Assembly (NCBI GenBank): GCA_947581825.1
Contig: CANPVP010000001.1
Span: forward strand, 225,606-289,605
Reading direction: 5' to 3'
Source of the DNA: an uncultured Clostridia bacterium
GTDB lineage: Bacteria; Bacillota; Clostridia; TANB77; CAG-508
DNA: 64,000 nt
Part shown: positions 1-7,202 of the stretch, in pieces
Numbering within the stretch: position 1 is the first letter of the stretch
Layout: each line of letters begins with the position of its first letter
Translations under genes and position numbers: made by a program
The notes under the pieces: model-generated
What the model saw: only the letters and a program-made list of their open reading frames with translations
Database searches by the model: none
Told to the model about the DNA's origin: nothing

Positions 1-284
1 CAAATGATGTAGCAAAAATGAAAAAAGTAAAAGGTGTAGGTGCAAAAACAGCAGAAAGAATCATTTTAGAATTAAAGGATAAATTAAAAGATTACAATGG
101 AGCAGAAATAGAAGAAAAGAAAAATAATAAAGTTGATGAAGAAAAAATATCAGAAGCAATTTCAGCTTTGCAGGTATTAGGATATAACAGAAAAGAAATA
201 CTACAAGCAATGGAAAAAATTGATACAGATAAATTAGAAGTAGAAGATATAATTAGAAAAGGACTTTCTTTATTAGGAGTATAA
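1..284 (+). CDS. ruvA: Holliday junction branch migration protein RuvA, C-terminal part
   Basis: The reading frame is already open at the left edge, so this is the 3' end of a gene that begins outside the window. The visible part starts with a helix-hairpin-helix (VKGVGAKTAERIILELKDKL) that matches the second DNA-binding HhH of RuvA. An acidic/lysine-rich flexible linker follows, then a C-terminal domain III (AISALQVLGYNRKEILQAM) that contacts the RuvB motor. RuvA binds four-way DNA junctions as a tetramer and loads RuvB for branch migration. ruvB is not downstream; the next gene is another recombination ATPase, rarA, only about 28 bp away, suggesting a shared transcript. The family assignment rests on the HhH and domain III pattern. 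Confidence 0.9.
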   Translation, partial: NDVAKMKKVKGVGAKTAERIILELKDKLKDYNGAEIEEKKNNKVDEEKISEAISALQVLGYNRKEILQAMEKIDTDKLEVEDIIRKGLSLLGV

Positions 285-312
285 AATAAGATTAAAAAAT
301 GTGGGGAGTTTT

Positions 313-1554
313 ATGGAATTATCAAAACCTTTGGCATATAGAATGAGACCAAAATCTTTAGAAGAGTTTGTGGGTCAAGAAAAAATAGTAGGAAAAGATA
401 AAATTTTATATAGAACAATAAAAGCAGATAGGCTTACAAGCATAATTTTATGGGGACCACCAGGATGTGGTAAAACATCTTTAGCAAAAGTAATTAGTGA
501 AACTACTAAATATAAATTTACTAGATTAAATGCTGTAACTTCAGGAGTTCCTGATATAAAAAAAGCAATAGAAGAAGCTAAAAATCCATTTTTAAATCCA
601 ACAGGAAAATGTATTTTGTTTATTGATGAAATACATAGATTTAATAAGCTACAGCAAGATGCTTTACTACCATTTGTGGAAGATGGAACTGTAATTTTAA
701 TTGGTGCTACAACTGAAAATCCATATTTTGAAGTTAATAAAGCTTTAATTTCTAGATCAATGATCTTTAAATTAGAACCTCTTACAGATAAAGATATTTT
801 TACGATATTAAAATCATCTTTATCAAGAGAAGATGGTTTAGCTAGCTATAATGTAAAAATAGAAGATGAAACTTTAATGAAGATTGCACAAGTAAGTGGA
901 GGAGATGTAAGAACAGCTCTAAATGGATTAGAAGTAGCAGTATTAACAACACCTGTAAATAGTGAAGGATATGTTGAAATAACAAATGAAATTGCAGCAG
1001 ATAGTGTAAGAAGTAGAAAAGCAATATTTGATAAAAATGGAGATAGTCATTACGATAATATAAGTGCATTTATAAAGTCAATGAGGGGAAGCGACCCTGA
1101 TGCAGCTATATTTTATCTTGCAAGAGCTTTAGAAGGAGGAGAAGATCCAGTATTTTTGGCAAGGAGAATTGTTATAGCAGCTTCAGAAGATGTTGGAATG
1201 GCAAATCCGCAAGCTCTAGTTGTTGCAACTTCTGCAATGCAGGCTGTAACTATGATTGGAATGCCAGAATCAAGAATAATATTATCAGAAGCTGCAACAT
1301 ATGTAGCAACATCAAAAAAATCTAATGCAACATATTTAGCTATAAATAGGGCTTTAGAAGATGTTAAAACAAAAGATACTGGAGAAATACCAATGCATAT
1401 AAGAAATGCACCAATAAGTGGAATGGAAAAGCAAGGTTATGGTGTAGGTTATAAATATCCTCATGATTATCCAAATCATGTTGTTGAGCAACAATATTTA
1501 CCAGATAAAATGTTAGGTACTAAGTATTATATAAAAGATGAGAATATAGAATAA
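313..1554 (+). CDS. rarA: Replication-associated recombination protein A (RarA/MgsA), AAA+ ATPase
   Basis: A 413-residue clamp-loader-like AAA+ ATPase that acts at stalled replication forks. Walker A is GPPGCGKTS at about residues 48-56, Walker B with sensor context is ILFIDEIHRF at about 101-110, and GATTENPYFEVNKALISR is the family-typical sensor 1/arginine-finger stretch. The C-terminal half carries the MgsA oligomerisation region (DPDAAIFYLARALEGGEDP, EDVGMANPQAL). I place the start at the ATG at 313: the GTG at 301 lies inside the ribosome binding site GGGGAG. It follows ruvA closely and is followed by a strong hairpin terminator. Length matches the family. Confidence 0.95.
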   Translation: MELSKPLAYRMRPKSLEEFVGQEKIVGKDKILYRTIKADRLTSIILWGPPGCGKTSLAKVISETTKYKFTRLNAVTSGVPDIKKAIEEAKNPFLNPTGKCILFIDEIHRFNKLQQDALLPFVEDGTVILIGATTENPYFEVNKALISRSMIFKLEPLTDKDIFTILKSSLSREDGLASYNVKIEDETLMKIAQVSGGDVRTALNGLEVAVLTTPVNSEGYVEITNEIAADSVRSRKAIFDKNGDSHYDNISAFIKSMRGSDPDAAIFYLARALEGGEDPVFLARRIVIAASEDVGMANPQALVVATSAMQAVTMIGMPESRIILSEAATYVATSKKSNATYLAINRALEDVKTKDTGEIPMHIRNAPISGMEKQGYGVGYKYPHDYPNHVVEQQYLPDKMLGTKYYIKDENIE

Positions 1555-1572
1555 AAAAGCTCCATACCATAT

Positions 1573-1605
1573 AAAAAAGCACACTGTGATAGTGTGCTTT
1601 TTTTG
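1573..1605. terminator. Bidirectional rho-independent terminator between rarA and the convergent XRE gene
   Basis: A perfect 8-bp stem AGCACACT/AGTGTGCT (1578-1585 with 1591-1598) and a 5-base loop are flanked by A-rich and T-rich tracts (A6 before, T7 after). It can therefore stop transcription from rarA on the plus strand and from the convergent regulator gene on the minus strand. Confidence 0.9.
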
Positions 1606-1628
1606 TAGGAAAATTTTTTTGCTTTATT

Positions 1629-1850
1629 TTATTCTGATTTTTGCTTTTCGTCTGGAATATATTCCAATAAATCTGAAATTTGACAATTAAAAGCAGCACA
1701 GATGTTATTAAGGTGCTTAACATCTATACGTTTAATTTCTTCATAATACATTTTTGATACTGTTGCAGGTCTTATTTTGGCAATTTCTGCTAGAGATTTT
1801 TGACTCATTTTATTTTTGCCAAGTAAATCAGACAATTTTATCTTAATCAT
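1629..1850 (-). CDS. Small XRE/Cro-family helix-turn-helix regulator
   Basis: A 73-residue protein made almost entirely of one HTH domain: MSQKSLAEIAKIRPATVSKM is the helix-turn-helix, followed by the DVKHLNNICAAFNCQISDLLEY segment typical of the HTH_26/YozG-like subfamily. No sensor or protease domain is visible, so it probably acts as a stand-alone DNA-binding repressor or activator. It points toward rarA and ends against the shared terminator. The AT-rich upstream gap (1851-2012) contains TATACT/AGTATA half-palindromes (around 1882 and 1898) that could be an autoregulatory site, but I cannot prove this. Targets are unknown. Confidence 0.75.
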   Translation of the reverse strand: MIKIKLSDLLGKNKMSQKSLAEIAKIRPATVSKMYYEEIKRIDVKHLNNICAAFNCQISDLLEYIPDEKQKSE

Positions 1851-2012
1851 ATATAATCATCCCTATTGAATAAAGTATTTTATACTAAATATAAAATAAG
1901 TATAATTTGTTGTATTTTATCATTATATGTAGTAAAATTACACATTATACGCAAAATATAACGTTTAAAGTAATAAAAAGTTGCCTAGCAGTAAAAAAGG
2001 AGGAGCTATCAT

Positions 2013-2246
2013 ATGAAGCAAAAGGAAGAGAGAAGAAAAGAACTAGATGATTGTTTTAAACAGGAAAAATACAGCAATAGAAAATATTTAATAGAATTAG
2101 AAAAATTCTTAGATAGAGTTGATAATGTAAAAGATGAAAATTTAAAATTGGAAATAATAGGACAAGTTCATAGAATAGAGAACACTGTAAGTGGAATAGC
2201 AGTTGATATGTTAGAAAAAATTTTAGAAAGTGAAAATAAAAAATAG
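2013..2246 (+). CDS. Hypothetical small charged helical protein
   Basis: A 77-residue protein rich in Lys, Glu and Asp with no membrane segment and a heptad-like helical character (EKFLDRVDNVKDENLKLEIIGQ). I do not recognise the family. The start is supported by a strong Shine-Dalgarno sequence (AAAAAGGAGGAGCT) ending about 8 bases before the ATG. It lies upstream of the split TSUP transporter genes and may be co-transcribed with them, as only 55 bases separate it from the first. Probably a soluble cytosolic protein; function unknown. Confidence 0.6.
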   Translation: MKQKEERRKELDDCFKQEKYSNRKYLIELEKFLDRVDNVKDENLKLEIIGQVHRIENTVSGIAVDMLEKILESENKK

Positions 2247-2301
2247 TTTAAGTGAATGTATATAAAAGCATGAATAAGGAAAAATAAATCTGTGATGATT
2301 T

Positions 2302-2646
2302 ATGATTAAAAAAACAATAATAGGCTTATTAGCTGGTTTAATTAGTGGCTTATTTTCCTCTGGAGGAGGAATGATATTAGTTCCAGCTTTTGTATATATT
2401 CTAAAATTGGATGAAGGTAAAGCTAGAGTAAATTCGGTATTTTGCATATTGCCAATGGTAATTACAAGTGCTTTCTTTTTTTATAAAAATAATTATATAA
2501 ACTGGAAAATCGGAATGCTTTGTGCTATAGGAGGAATTGTTGGAGGTTTTATAGGTGCTAAAATATTAAATAAGATTCCTGATAAATATCTAAAATTATT
2601 CTTTTTGTTTTTTTTAATCTATAGTGCAATTAGAATGATTATATAA
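2302..2646 (+). CDS. TauE/SafE (TSUP) family permease, N-terminal half protein
   Basis: A 114-residue membrane protein with about four hydrophobic helices. It opens with the TSUP signature GLLAGLISGLFSSGGGMILVP and continues with a second glycine-rich helix (AIGGIVGGFIGAKIL). Full TSUP transporters (sulfite, sulfonate or other anion exporters) have about 250 residues with two such homologous halves; here the halves are separate genes, the partner starting 22 bases downstream. The two products probably assemble as a heterodimer. Substrate cannot be read from sequence. The ribosome binding site is weak. Confidence 0.75.
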   Translation: MIKKTIIGLLAGLISGLFSSGGGMILVPAFVYILKLDEGKARVNSVFCILPMVITSAFFFYKNNYINWKIGMLCAIGGIVGGFIGAKILNKIPDKYLKLFFLFFLIYSAIRMII

Positions 2647-2667
2647 AAAGGGAAAGAGAGATATTAA

Positions 2668-3078
2668 GTGAAAGAGATAATAATAGGATTTGTATCTGGA
2701 ATTGTTACTGCAACAGGAATGGGTGGAGGAACAATATTAATTTTATGCTTAGGAATTTTTATGAATCTAGATCAACATATAGCACAAGCTACAAATTTAG
2801 TATTTTTTATTCCTACATCTATAGTGGCAATAATATACAATATTGTAAAGAAAAAAATAAATTTTAAAATATGTACTCCAATTATAATATTTGGAATTAT
2901 AGGAGCGATAATAGGAGCAAAAATATCAATGAGCATTAATGCTAATAATCTTAGAAAATATTTTGGAATTTTTTTGCTAATAATTGCCGGAAATGAAATA
3001 TATTCTCTTTGCAAAAAATATATATTTTCAAATAAAAAGGATAATAATAATAAAGAAAAAGAATTTACTAAAAATTAA
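2668..3078 (+). CDS. TauE/SafE (TSUP) family permease, C-terminal half protein
   Basis: A 136-residue membrane protein starting with GTG behind a GGGAAAGAGAG ribosome binding site. It repeats the TSUP half-motif (GFVSGIVTATGMGGGTILIL, then GIIGAIIGAKIS) and ends in a lysine/asparagine-rich cytosolic tail. It is the second half of the split transporter, immediately downstream of the first half-gene and surely in the same operon. The duplicated motif in each half fits the internal two-fold repeat of full-length TSUP proteins. Transport substrate unknown. Confidence 0.75.
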   Translation: MKEIIIGFVSGIVTATGMGGGTILILCLGIFMNLDQHIAQATNLVFFIPTSIVAIIYNIVKKKINFKICTPIIIFGIIGAIIGAKISMSINANNLRKYFGIFLLIIAGNEIYSLCKKYIFSNKKDNNNKEKEFTKN

Positions 3079-3126
3079 AAAACAAAAATATTATTAGCTA
3101 TTGTAAAGAAAGTGAGGAGAAATAAT

Positions 3127-3267
3127 ATGAAATTTATTAAAGGAATGATTATTGGTGGAATTATAACAACTGGAGTTGCAATGATGTATTCAGATGGCAT
3201 GGGAAGTACGAAAAAGAAGATGATGAAGAAGGGAAAAAATTTTGCAAAGAAAATAGGAATGATGTAA
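3127..3267 (+). CDS. Small membrane-anchored lysine-rich protein (46 aa)
   Basis: A short reading frame with an excellent ribosome binding site (GTGAGGAGAAATAAT before ATG). It encodes one N-terminal hydrophobic helix (IKGMIIGGIITTGVAMMY) followed by a basic, methionine/lysine-rich tail (KKKMMKKGKNFAKKIG). The layout resembles small YtxH-like proteins, but it is too short for a firm family call. It ends just before a strong terminator, and is probably the last gene of the TSUP operon. Confidence 0.55.
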   Translation: MKFIKGMIIGGIITTGVAMMYSDGMGSTKKKMMKKGKNFAKKIGMM

Positions 3268-3278
3268 TTAAATAAATA

Positions 3279-3315
3279 AAGAGGAATATAAAACAAAGTA
3301 TATTCCTCTTTTTGT
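3279..3315. terminator. Rho-independent terminator
   Basis: An 11-bp stem AGAGGAATATA/TATATTCCTCT (3280-3290 with 3299-3309) is followed by T5. It lies between the end of the small-protein gene and the end of the convergent 3319-3783 gene and probably serves both strands. Confidence 0.85.
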
Positions 3316-3318
3316 TAA

Positions 3319-3783
3319 TTAATACTTTGGATTGTTATTTCCGCAACAATCTTCGTTTTTATTTGGTTCATCTTTACAGTCTTTGTTATCTATAAAACAA
3401 TCACATTTCTTGTGAACGCCTTTTAAACATTTTCCTTCATGAGTGCATTTAGCACATAATTTTACATGTTTTACCTTATCAGCCCAGAAATTTATTTCAT
3501 AAGTTTTGTTTGGACATAGAGGACCAAATACAAATTCTCCTTGTTTATCAGTAAAAGTATGAGAAACAGGTTTTCTTACTTTCTTTCCATGTTCGTATTC
3601 TATTTCTACAAGTTTTACAACAGCATCTTCTACAGGGTCTTTATAGCAATCTCTTATAACACCATATATAACATCTCTATTATCTTCTGGAAGAGTAATA
3701 TCTAAATCAAATTGTTTTCCACCTGCTATTAATCCATCTACTTCTAATTCAGGACATTTTTCTTTTTGTGTATCCATTTCCAT
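3319..3783 (-). CDS. Carboxypeptidase-regulatory-like (Ig-fold) domain protein with Cys-rich tail
   Basis: A 154-residue protein without a signal peptide. The N-terminal two thirds contain a beta-sandwich of the carboxypeptidase-regulatory-like type (VIYGVIRDCYKDPVEDAVV, then HTFTDKQGEFVFGPLCPNKTY). The C-terminus is cysteine-rich (CAKCTHEGKCLKGVHKKCDC, then CC), suggesting disulphides or metal binding. I chose the ATG at 3783 because an AAAGGA ribosome binding site lies 9 bases upstream; the in-frame ATG at 3801 has none. Similar proteins occur in spore-forming Clostridia, and a role in a coat or surface layer is possible but is only inference. Confidence 0.6.
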   Translation of the reverse strand: MEMDTQKEKCPELEVDGLIAGGKQFDLDITLPEDNRDVIYGVIRDCYKDPVEDAVVKLVEIEYEHGKKVRKPVSHTFTDKQGEFVFGPLCPNKTYEINFWADKVKHVKLCAKCTHEGKCLKGVHKKCDCFIDNKDCKDEPNKNEDCCGNNNPKY

Positions 3784-3947
3784 ATATTTCAATCCTTTCA
3801 TTTTAACATAAGATATATCAAAAATATACCTATACTAACAGTATATGACATAAAAGGACATATGTTACAAAAGAGGCGAATGTAACAAATAAATAGAAAA
3901 TTATGCAAAAAAACCTAAATATTAATAAAAAATACATTTAATTTGTA

Positions 3948-3976
3948 TTGAAAAAAAAATATGGTTGTGTTAATAT
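3948..3976 (+). promoter_or_regulatory. Sigma-A-type promoter upstream of the small membrane protein/cdaA operon
   Basis: TTGAAA (3948-3953), 17-base spacer, TAATAT (3971-3976). It lies 36 bases before the ATG at 4013. Confidence 0.6.
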
Positions 3977-4012
3977 TTTAAATGAAGGATTTTTCAAAGG
4001 AGGATACGACAA

Positions 4013-4162
4013 ATGGCAAAACAAGGAGTAGATACAAATAAAACAAGAAAAGGAATTGATAAAAGTAAATTAGCAGTAAGAATTGTAGCAGCTACTTTAG
4101 CTGGATTAATGGTATTATCTTTTGCTGGAACAGTTATATATTATTTGGTAATATCAAGATAG
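4013..4162 (+). CDS. Small single-pass membrane protein upstream of cdaA (49 aa)
   Basis: A 49-residue protein with a basic soluble N-terminus (MAKQGVDTNKTRKGIDKSK) and one C-terminal transmembrane helix (IVAATLAGLMVLSFAGTVIY). It has a strong ribosome binding site (CAAAGGAGG). The gene sits 15 bases before cdaA and shares its promoter. I do not know a named family; small proteins of this shape are common in Clostridia. Its position raises the possibility of a membrane partner of the cyclase, which is only inference. Confidence 0.6.
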   Translation: MAKQGVDTNKTRKGIDKSKLAVRIVAATLAGLMVLSFAGTVIYYLVISR

Positions 4163-4177
4163 GAAAGAAGAGGTTAT

Positions 4178-5107
4178 ATGAAAAGCGAATTAATATCAAT
4201 AGTTCAACAATTTTACGATGAAAATATTATAGCATATTTCCATGGTTTATGGGAACATCCACTAAAACTTGTAACAGTAATTTTGGATATTGTAATAGTC
4301 ACTTTTTTAATAGTTAAACTTATAAAAATAACCCAAAGAACAAGAGCATGGCAACTGATAAAAGGTATAGCTCTATTAGTTATTGTAACAGCAATAAGTT
4401 CTATATGTAACTTAAAAATCTTAAATTACTTACTAACATCTATTATGACATATGGAGCTTTGGTCTTAATTGTTATATTTCAGCCAGAACTACGAAGAGG
4501 CTTAGAACAATTAGGAACAAATAAGTTAACTAGATATTTTGGAATAGATAAAAGTTTAATGACAAAAACAAAAGAAGACATATATAAAATAGTTATTGCT
4601 ACATCTGAATTAGCTGCTTCAAAAACTGGAGCTCTAATAGTTATTGAACAAGACATTCAAATAAAAGATATAATAAATACAGGTGTTATAATGGAAGCGG
4701 ATATTTCACCACAACTATTAGTTAATATATTCACACCAAAAACACCTCTTCATGATGGAGCTGTTATTATAAGTAATAATAAAATAGCAGCAGCAGCATG
4801 TATGTTACCATTAGCAGATGATCAAGATATTGCAAAAGAACTTGGAACAAGACATAGGGCAGCAATTGGTATATCAAAAGAATGTGATGCTATAGCAATT
4901 GTAGTATCAGAAGAAACAGGTAAGATTTCAATAGCAAAAGAAGGAACATTAATAGCAGATCTTAAAGAAGATTCATTAAGAAGACTTCTAATAAAAAATG
5001 TTGTAACAAATAGATTTGTAGATGCGAAAAAAGCAAGACTAAATAGATTGAAAAAGTTTAAAAATAAATTTAAAAAAATAAAAATTGGAAAAAAAGAAGA
5101 AAATTAA
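4178..5107 (+). CDS. cdaA: Membrane diadenylate cyclase CdaA (c-di-AMP synthase)
   Basis: Makes cyclic di-AMP from two ATP at the cytoplasmic face of the membrane; c-di-AMP controls potassium uptake, osmolyte transport and cell-wall homeostasis. The 309-residue protein has three N-terminal transmembrane helices (to about residue 95) and a DisA_N cyclase domain with DGA at Asp193 and RHR at 225-227, the two signature catalytic/ATP-binding motifs. The C-terminal tail is very basic. In most Firmicutes cdaA is followed by cdaR (YbbR domains) and glmM. Neither is here; a terminator and truA follow. Confidence 0.95.
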   Translation: MKSELISIVQQFYDENIIAYFHGLWEHPLKLVTVILDIVIVTFLIVKLIKITQRTRAWQLIKGIALLVIVTAISSICNLKILNYLLTSIMTYGALVLIVIFQPELRRGLEQLGTNKLTRYFGIDKSLMTKTKEDIYKIVIATSELAASKTGALIVIEQDIQIKDIINTGVIMEADISPQLLVNIFTPKTPLHDGAVIISNNKIAAAACMLPLADDQDIAKELGTRHRAAIGISKECDAIAIVVSEETGKISIAKEGTLIADLKEDSLRRLLIKNVVTNRFVDAKKARLNRLKKFKNKFKKIKIGKKEEN

Positions 5108-5112
5108 TAATA

Positions 5113-5146
5113 AAAAAGACATCTGTTCTAATGGACAGATGTTTTT
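5113..5146 (+). terminator. Rho-independent terminator after cdaA
   Basis: 8-bp stem ACATCTGT/ACAGATGT (5119-5126 with 5135-5142) followed by a T run. Confidence 0.85.
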
Positions 5147-5159
5147 AAAAAGGGGAAAT

Positions 5160-5898
5160 ATGAGAAACATAAAGCTAACAATAGAATATGATGGAAAAGA
5201 TTTCAATCGGATGGCAGAAACAGCCTAATAAATTAAACATACAAGGAGAAATAGAAAGAGCTATTTTTGAGATAACAGGAGAAGAAGTAGAAGTTAATGC
5301 ATCTGGAAGGACAGATGCGGGAGTTCATGCGCTAGGGCAAGTTGCAAATTTCAAAACAAATACTAAAATAGAGATTGAGAAAATGGCATATGCAATCAAT
5401 TCAAAATTAAAGAAATCTATTAGAATAAAAAAGGCAGAAGAAGTTGATTCGGACTTTCATAGCAGATATAAATGCAAAGAAAAAACATATAGATACATAG
5501 TAAATAATTCAGAACAAGGAACAGCTATTTATAGAGGTCTAGAATATCAAGTATCTCAAAAATTGGATGTACAAGCTATGAAAAATGCAATAAAATATTT
5601 TATTGGTGAACATGATTTTAAAGGTTTCAAAGCAAGTGGAACTAGCAGCAAAAGTAGTGTACGAACTATATATAAAGCAGAAGTGAGACAAGAAGGAGAA
5701 AGAATTATTATTGAACTTACGGGAAATGGCTTCCTTTATAATATGGTAAGAATAATATCAGGAACACTAGTTGATGTAGGTCTCGGAAAAATAAAACCTG
5801 AAGATATTCCAAGTATTATAGAATCAAAAAATAGAGAAAGAGCAGGAAAAACATTGCCACCACATGGCTTGTATTTAGTTGAAGTAAAATATAATTAA
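5160..5898 (+). pseudogene. truA: tRNA pseudouridine(38-40) synthase TruA, with an apparent +1 frameshift near the 5' end
   Basis: TruA converts U38-U40 of the tRNA anticodon arm to pseudouridine. The ATG at 5160 has a good ribosome binding site (AAAAGGGGAAAT) and encodes the expected N-terminus MRNIKLTIEYDGKDFN, but this frame stops after 22 codons. The rest of the protein (GWQKQP..., catalytic Asp in GRTDAGVHA, to residue 236 of the downstream frame) continues in the +1 frame. Dropping one base at about 5207-5208 joins YDGKDFN directly to GWQKQP, exactly the family consensus. The downstream frame has its own ATG at 5188 but no clear ribosome binding site, and would lack the first beta-strand. 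This could be a sequencing error, a recent mutation or inefficient expression. Confidence 0.8.
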
Positions 5899-6024
5899 AA
5901 TAAAAATCACAATATTAATAAAGAATTCATAAGATATATCAAGAAAATAAATTAGACTTGTAAAGTATAATTTAGGATTTTGAGAGATTTACAATTATTA
6001 ACTAGTAAAATAAGGAGATAACAT

Positions 6025-6399
6025 ATGGATACTTTATTAATATTTTTTATTTTGCCATTGGCAACAATAATAATAGCTGTGATAATGGAAAGATTACTGA
6101 ATAGTCCGATTACAGTAGCTGCGTTTGTTTTTGCATTTGCAATAGTAATAGTATTTATAGCTTTTGATGCATCTGATTTGATTTTTGCAATAGTATACAC
6201 AATATTGGCATATATAGTTGCTTTAATTACGTGTATTATTCGAAGCTTATGTAGAAGAAATAATGACGATGATGATGACGATAATGATGAAAACAGTAAT
6301 GGTGATAATAATTCAGTATGTAATTGCCTAGGAGCAAATAGAGCAATAAATGGTAATGGTTCAATAGGGTGTAGTTGTAACAGAGGTAGAAGGTTTTAG
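6025..6399 (+). CDS. DUF2651 (YbeF-like) membrane protein with Asp/Asn-rich tail
   Basis: A 124-residue protein with three hydrophobic helices (LLIFFILPLATIIIAVIMER; VAAFVFAFAIVIVFIAF; FAIVYTILAYIVALITCII) matching the DUF2651 pattern, followed by a soluble tail that is first acidic (RRNNDDDDDDNDENSN) and then glycine/asparagine/cysteine rich. The start at 6025 has a clear AAGGAGATAAC ribosome binding site. Function of the family is unknown. The tail is longer than the minimal domain and may have expanded by slippage in GAT/GAC codons. Confidence 0.7.
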   Translation: MDTLLIFFILPLATIIIAVIMERLLNSPITVAAFVFAFAIVIVFIAFDASDLIFAIVYTILAYIVALITCIIRSLCRRNNDDDDDDNDENSNGDNNSVCNCLGANRAINGNGSIGCSCNRGRRF

Positions 6400-6417
6400 G
6401 ACTTTCTACCTCTTATT
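6383..6417 (+). terminator. Hairpin overlapping the stop codon of the DUF2651 gene
   Basis: 9-bp stem GAGGTAGAA/TTCTACCTC (6383-6391 with 6404-6412) encloses the last codons and stop. Only a short T-rich tail (TTATTAT) follows, so termination may be partial. Confidence 0.55.
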
Positions 6418-6487
6418 ATAAAATAAATTTGAATAAATTTCCTAAAACCGTAAATAATAACATTATAAAACTTAAGGAGGGATTCGT

Positions 6488-6676
6488 ATGGCAAATTTAA
6501 GTCAAGTTGAATTACAAAATTTGAGACACTTGATAGGTGCTCACGAAACATCATATGAAAAATTAAACACATATGCATCACAATGTGTAGATCCTCAAAT
6601 AAAGCAATTCTTTTCAAAATCAGCACAGGATGCACTAAATACAAAACAAAAATTAATGACTTTTTTAAATAATTAG
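6488..6676 (+). CDS. Spore coat protein-like (CotF family), short
   Basis: A 62-residue helical protein (LSQVELQNLRHLIGAHETSY, then QIKQFFSKSAQDALNTKQKL) of the small coat-F-like type found in spore-forming Clostridia. The ribosome binding site AAGGAGGG is strong. It is followed 10 bases later by a second coat-F-like gene, so the two are translated from one mRNA, presumably in the mother cell during sporulation. No sigma-E/K promoter could be assigned with confidence. Confidence 0.7.
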   Translation: MANLSQVELQNLRHLIGAHETSYEKLNTYASQCVDPQIKQFFSKSAQDALNTKQKLMTFLNN

Positions 6677-6686
6677 GAGGTACGAA

Positions 6687-6932
6687 ATGGATGAGAAAAC
6701 AATGGTAAATGATGTTTTGGATAACATTAAAGCAAGTTTAACTACTTATCAAGGTGTTATATCAGAAGCAGAGAATATGCAACTAAGGCAAACAATACAA
6801 CAAATAAGAAATAATTGCGAAAATTCACAATATGAGATTTTTAAAATAGCACAAGTAAAAGGCTATTATAAACCAGCTGCACCAGCAACACCAACGGAAA
6901 TAAGCAATGTAAAAAATGAATTACAACAGTAA
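6687..6932 (+). CDS. Spore coat protein, CotF family
   Basis: An 81-residue helical protein with the coat-F pattern (MVNDVLDNIKASLTTYQGVI, then QQIRNNCENSQYEIFKIAQV, then KGYYKPAAPATP). The KGYY-PAxPA segment is typical of clostridial CotF-like proteins. Second gene of a two-gene coat operon with a GGAGG ribosome binding site directly after the preceding stop. Terminated by a hairpin immediately downstream. Confidence 0.8.
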   Translation: MDEKTMVNDVLDNIKASLTTYQGVISEAENMQLRQTIQQIRNNCENSQYEIFKIAQVKGYYKPAAPATPTEISNVKNELQQ

Positions 6933-6933
6933 A

Positions 6934-6963
6934 TAAAAAGGAGGTTAATTACTTCCTTTTTTT
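6934..6963 (+). terminator. Rho-independent terminator after the coat protein pair
   Basis: AAAAAGGA/TCCTTTTTTT stem separated by a short AT loop, followed by T7. Confidence 0.75.
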
Positions 6964-7107
6964 GTGTAAAAAAATTAGAGAATTATATATTTAAAGCCAA
7001 TTACAGCAATCCCCTAAGACTATAGAGGATAGCAAAGGAAAAAAGAGAAAAAACGAGAAAAAAAGAGAAAACATAGAATAATTCAAAATAAACAAGATAA
7101 ATCCGCT

Positions 7108-7136
7108 TTGAGAAAAAATATGAATTAAGGTAAAAT
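7108..7136 (+). promoter_or_regulatory. Sigma-A-type promoter for the M23 peptidase gene
   Basis: TTGAGA (7108-7113), 17-base spacer, TAAAAT (7131-7136), about 66 bases before the ATG. The remaining gap from 6964 is AT/purine rich and shows no riboswitch I recognise. Confidence 0.55.
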
Positions 7137-7202
7137 AATACTGTCTAAAGCTAAATTAAGCATATAATAAAATTAGTTTAAACGAAACAGAAAGGAAGTT
7201 AT

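Noticed and set aside
6964..7107. Possible riboswitch before the M23 peptidase (c-di-AMP ydaO class was considered, as it often controls wall hydrolases)
   Set aside because: The conserved ydaO or c-di-GMP sequence blocks are not recognisable, and the best promoter (7108-7136) lies downstream of this stretch.
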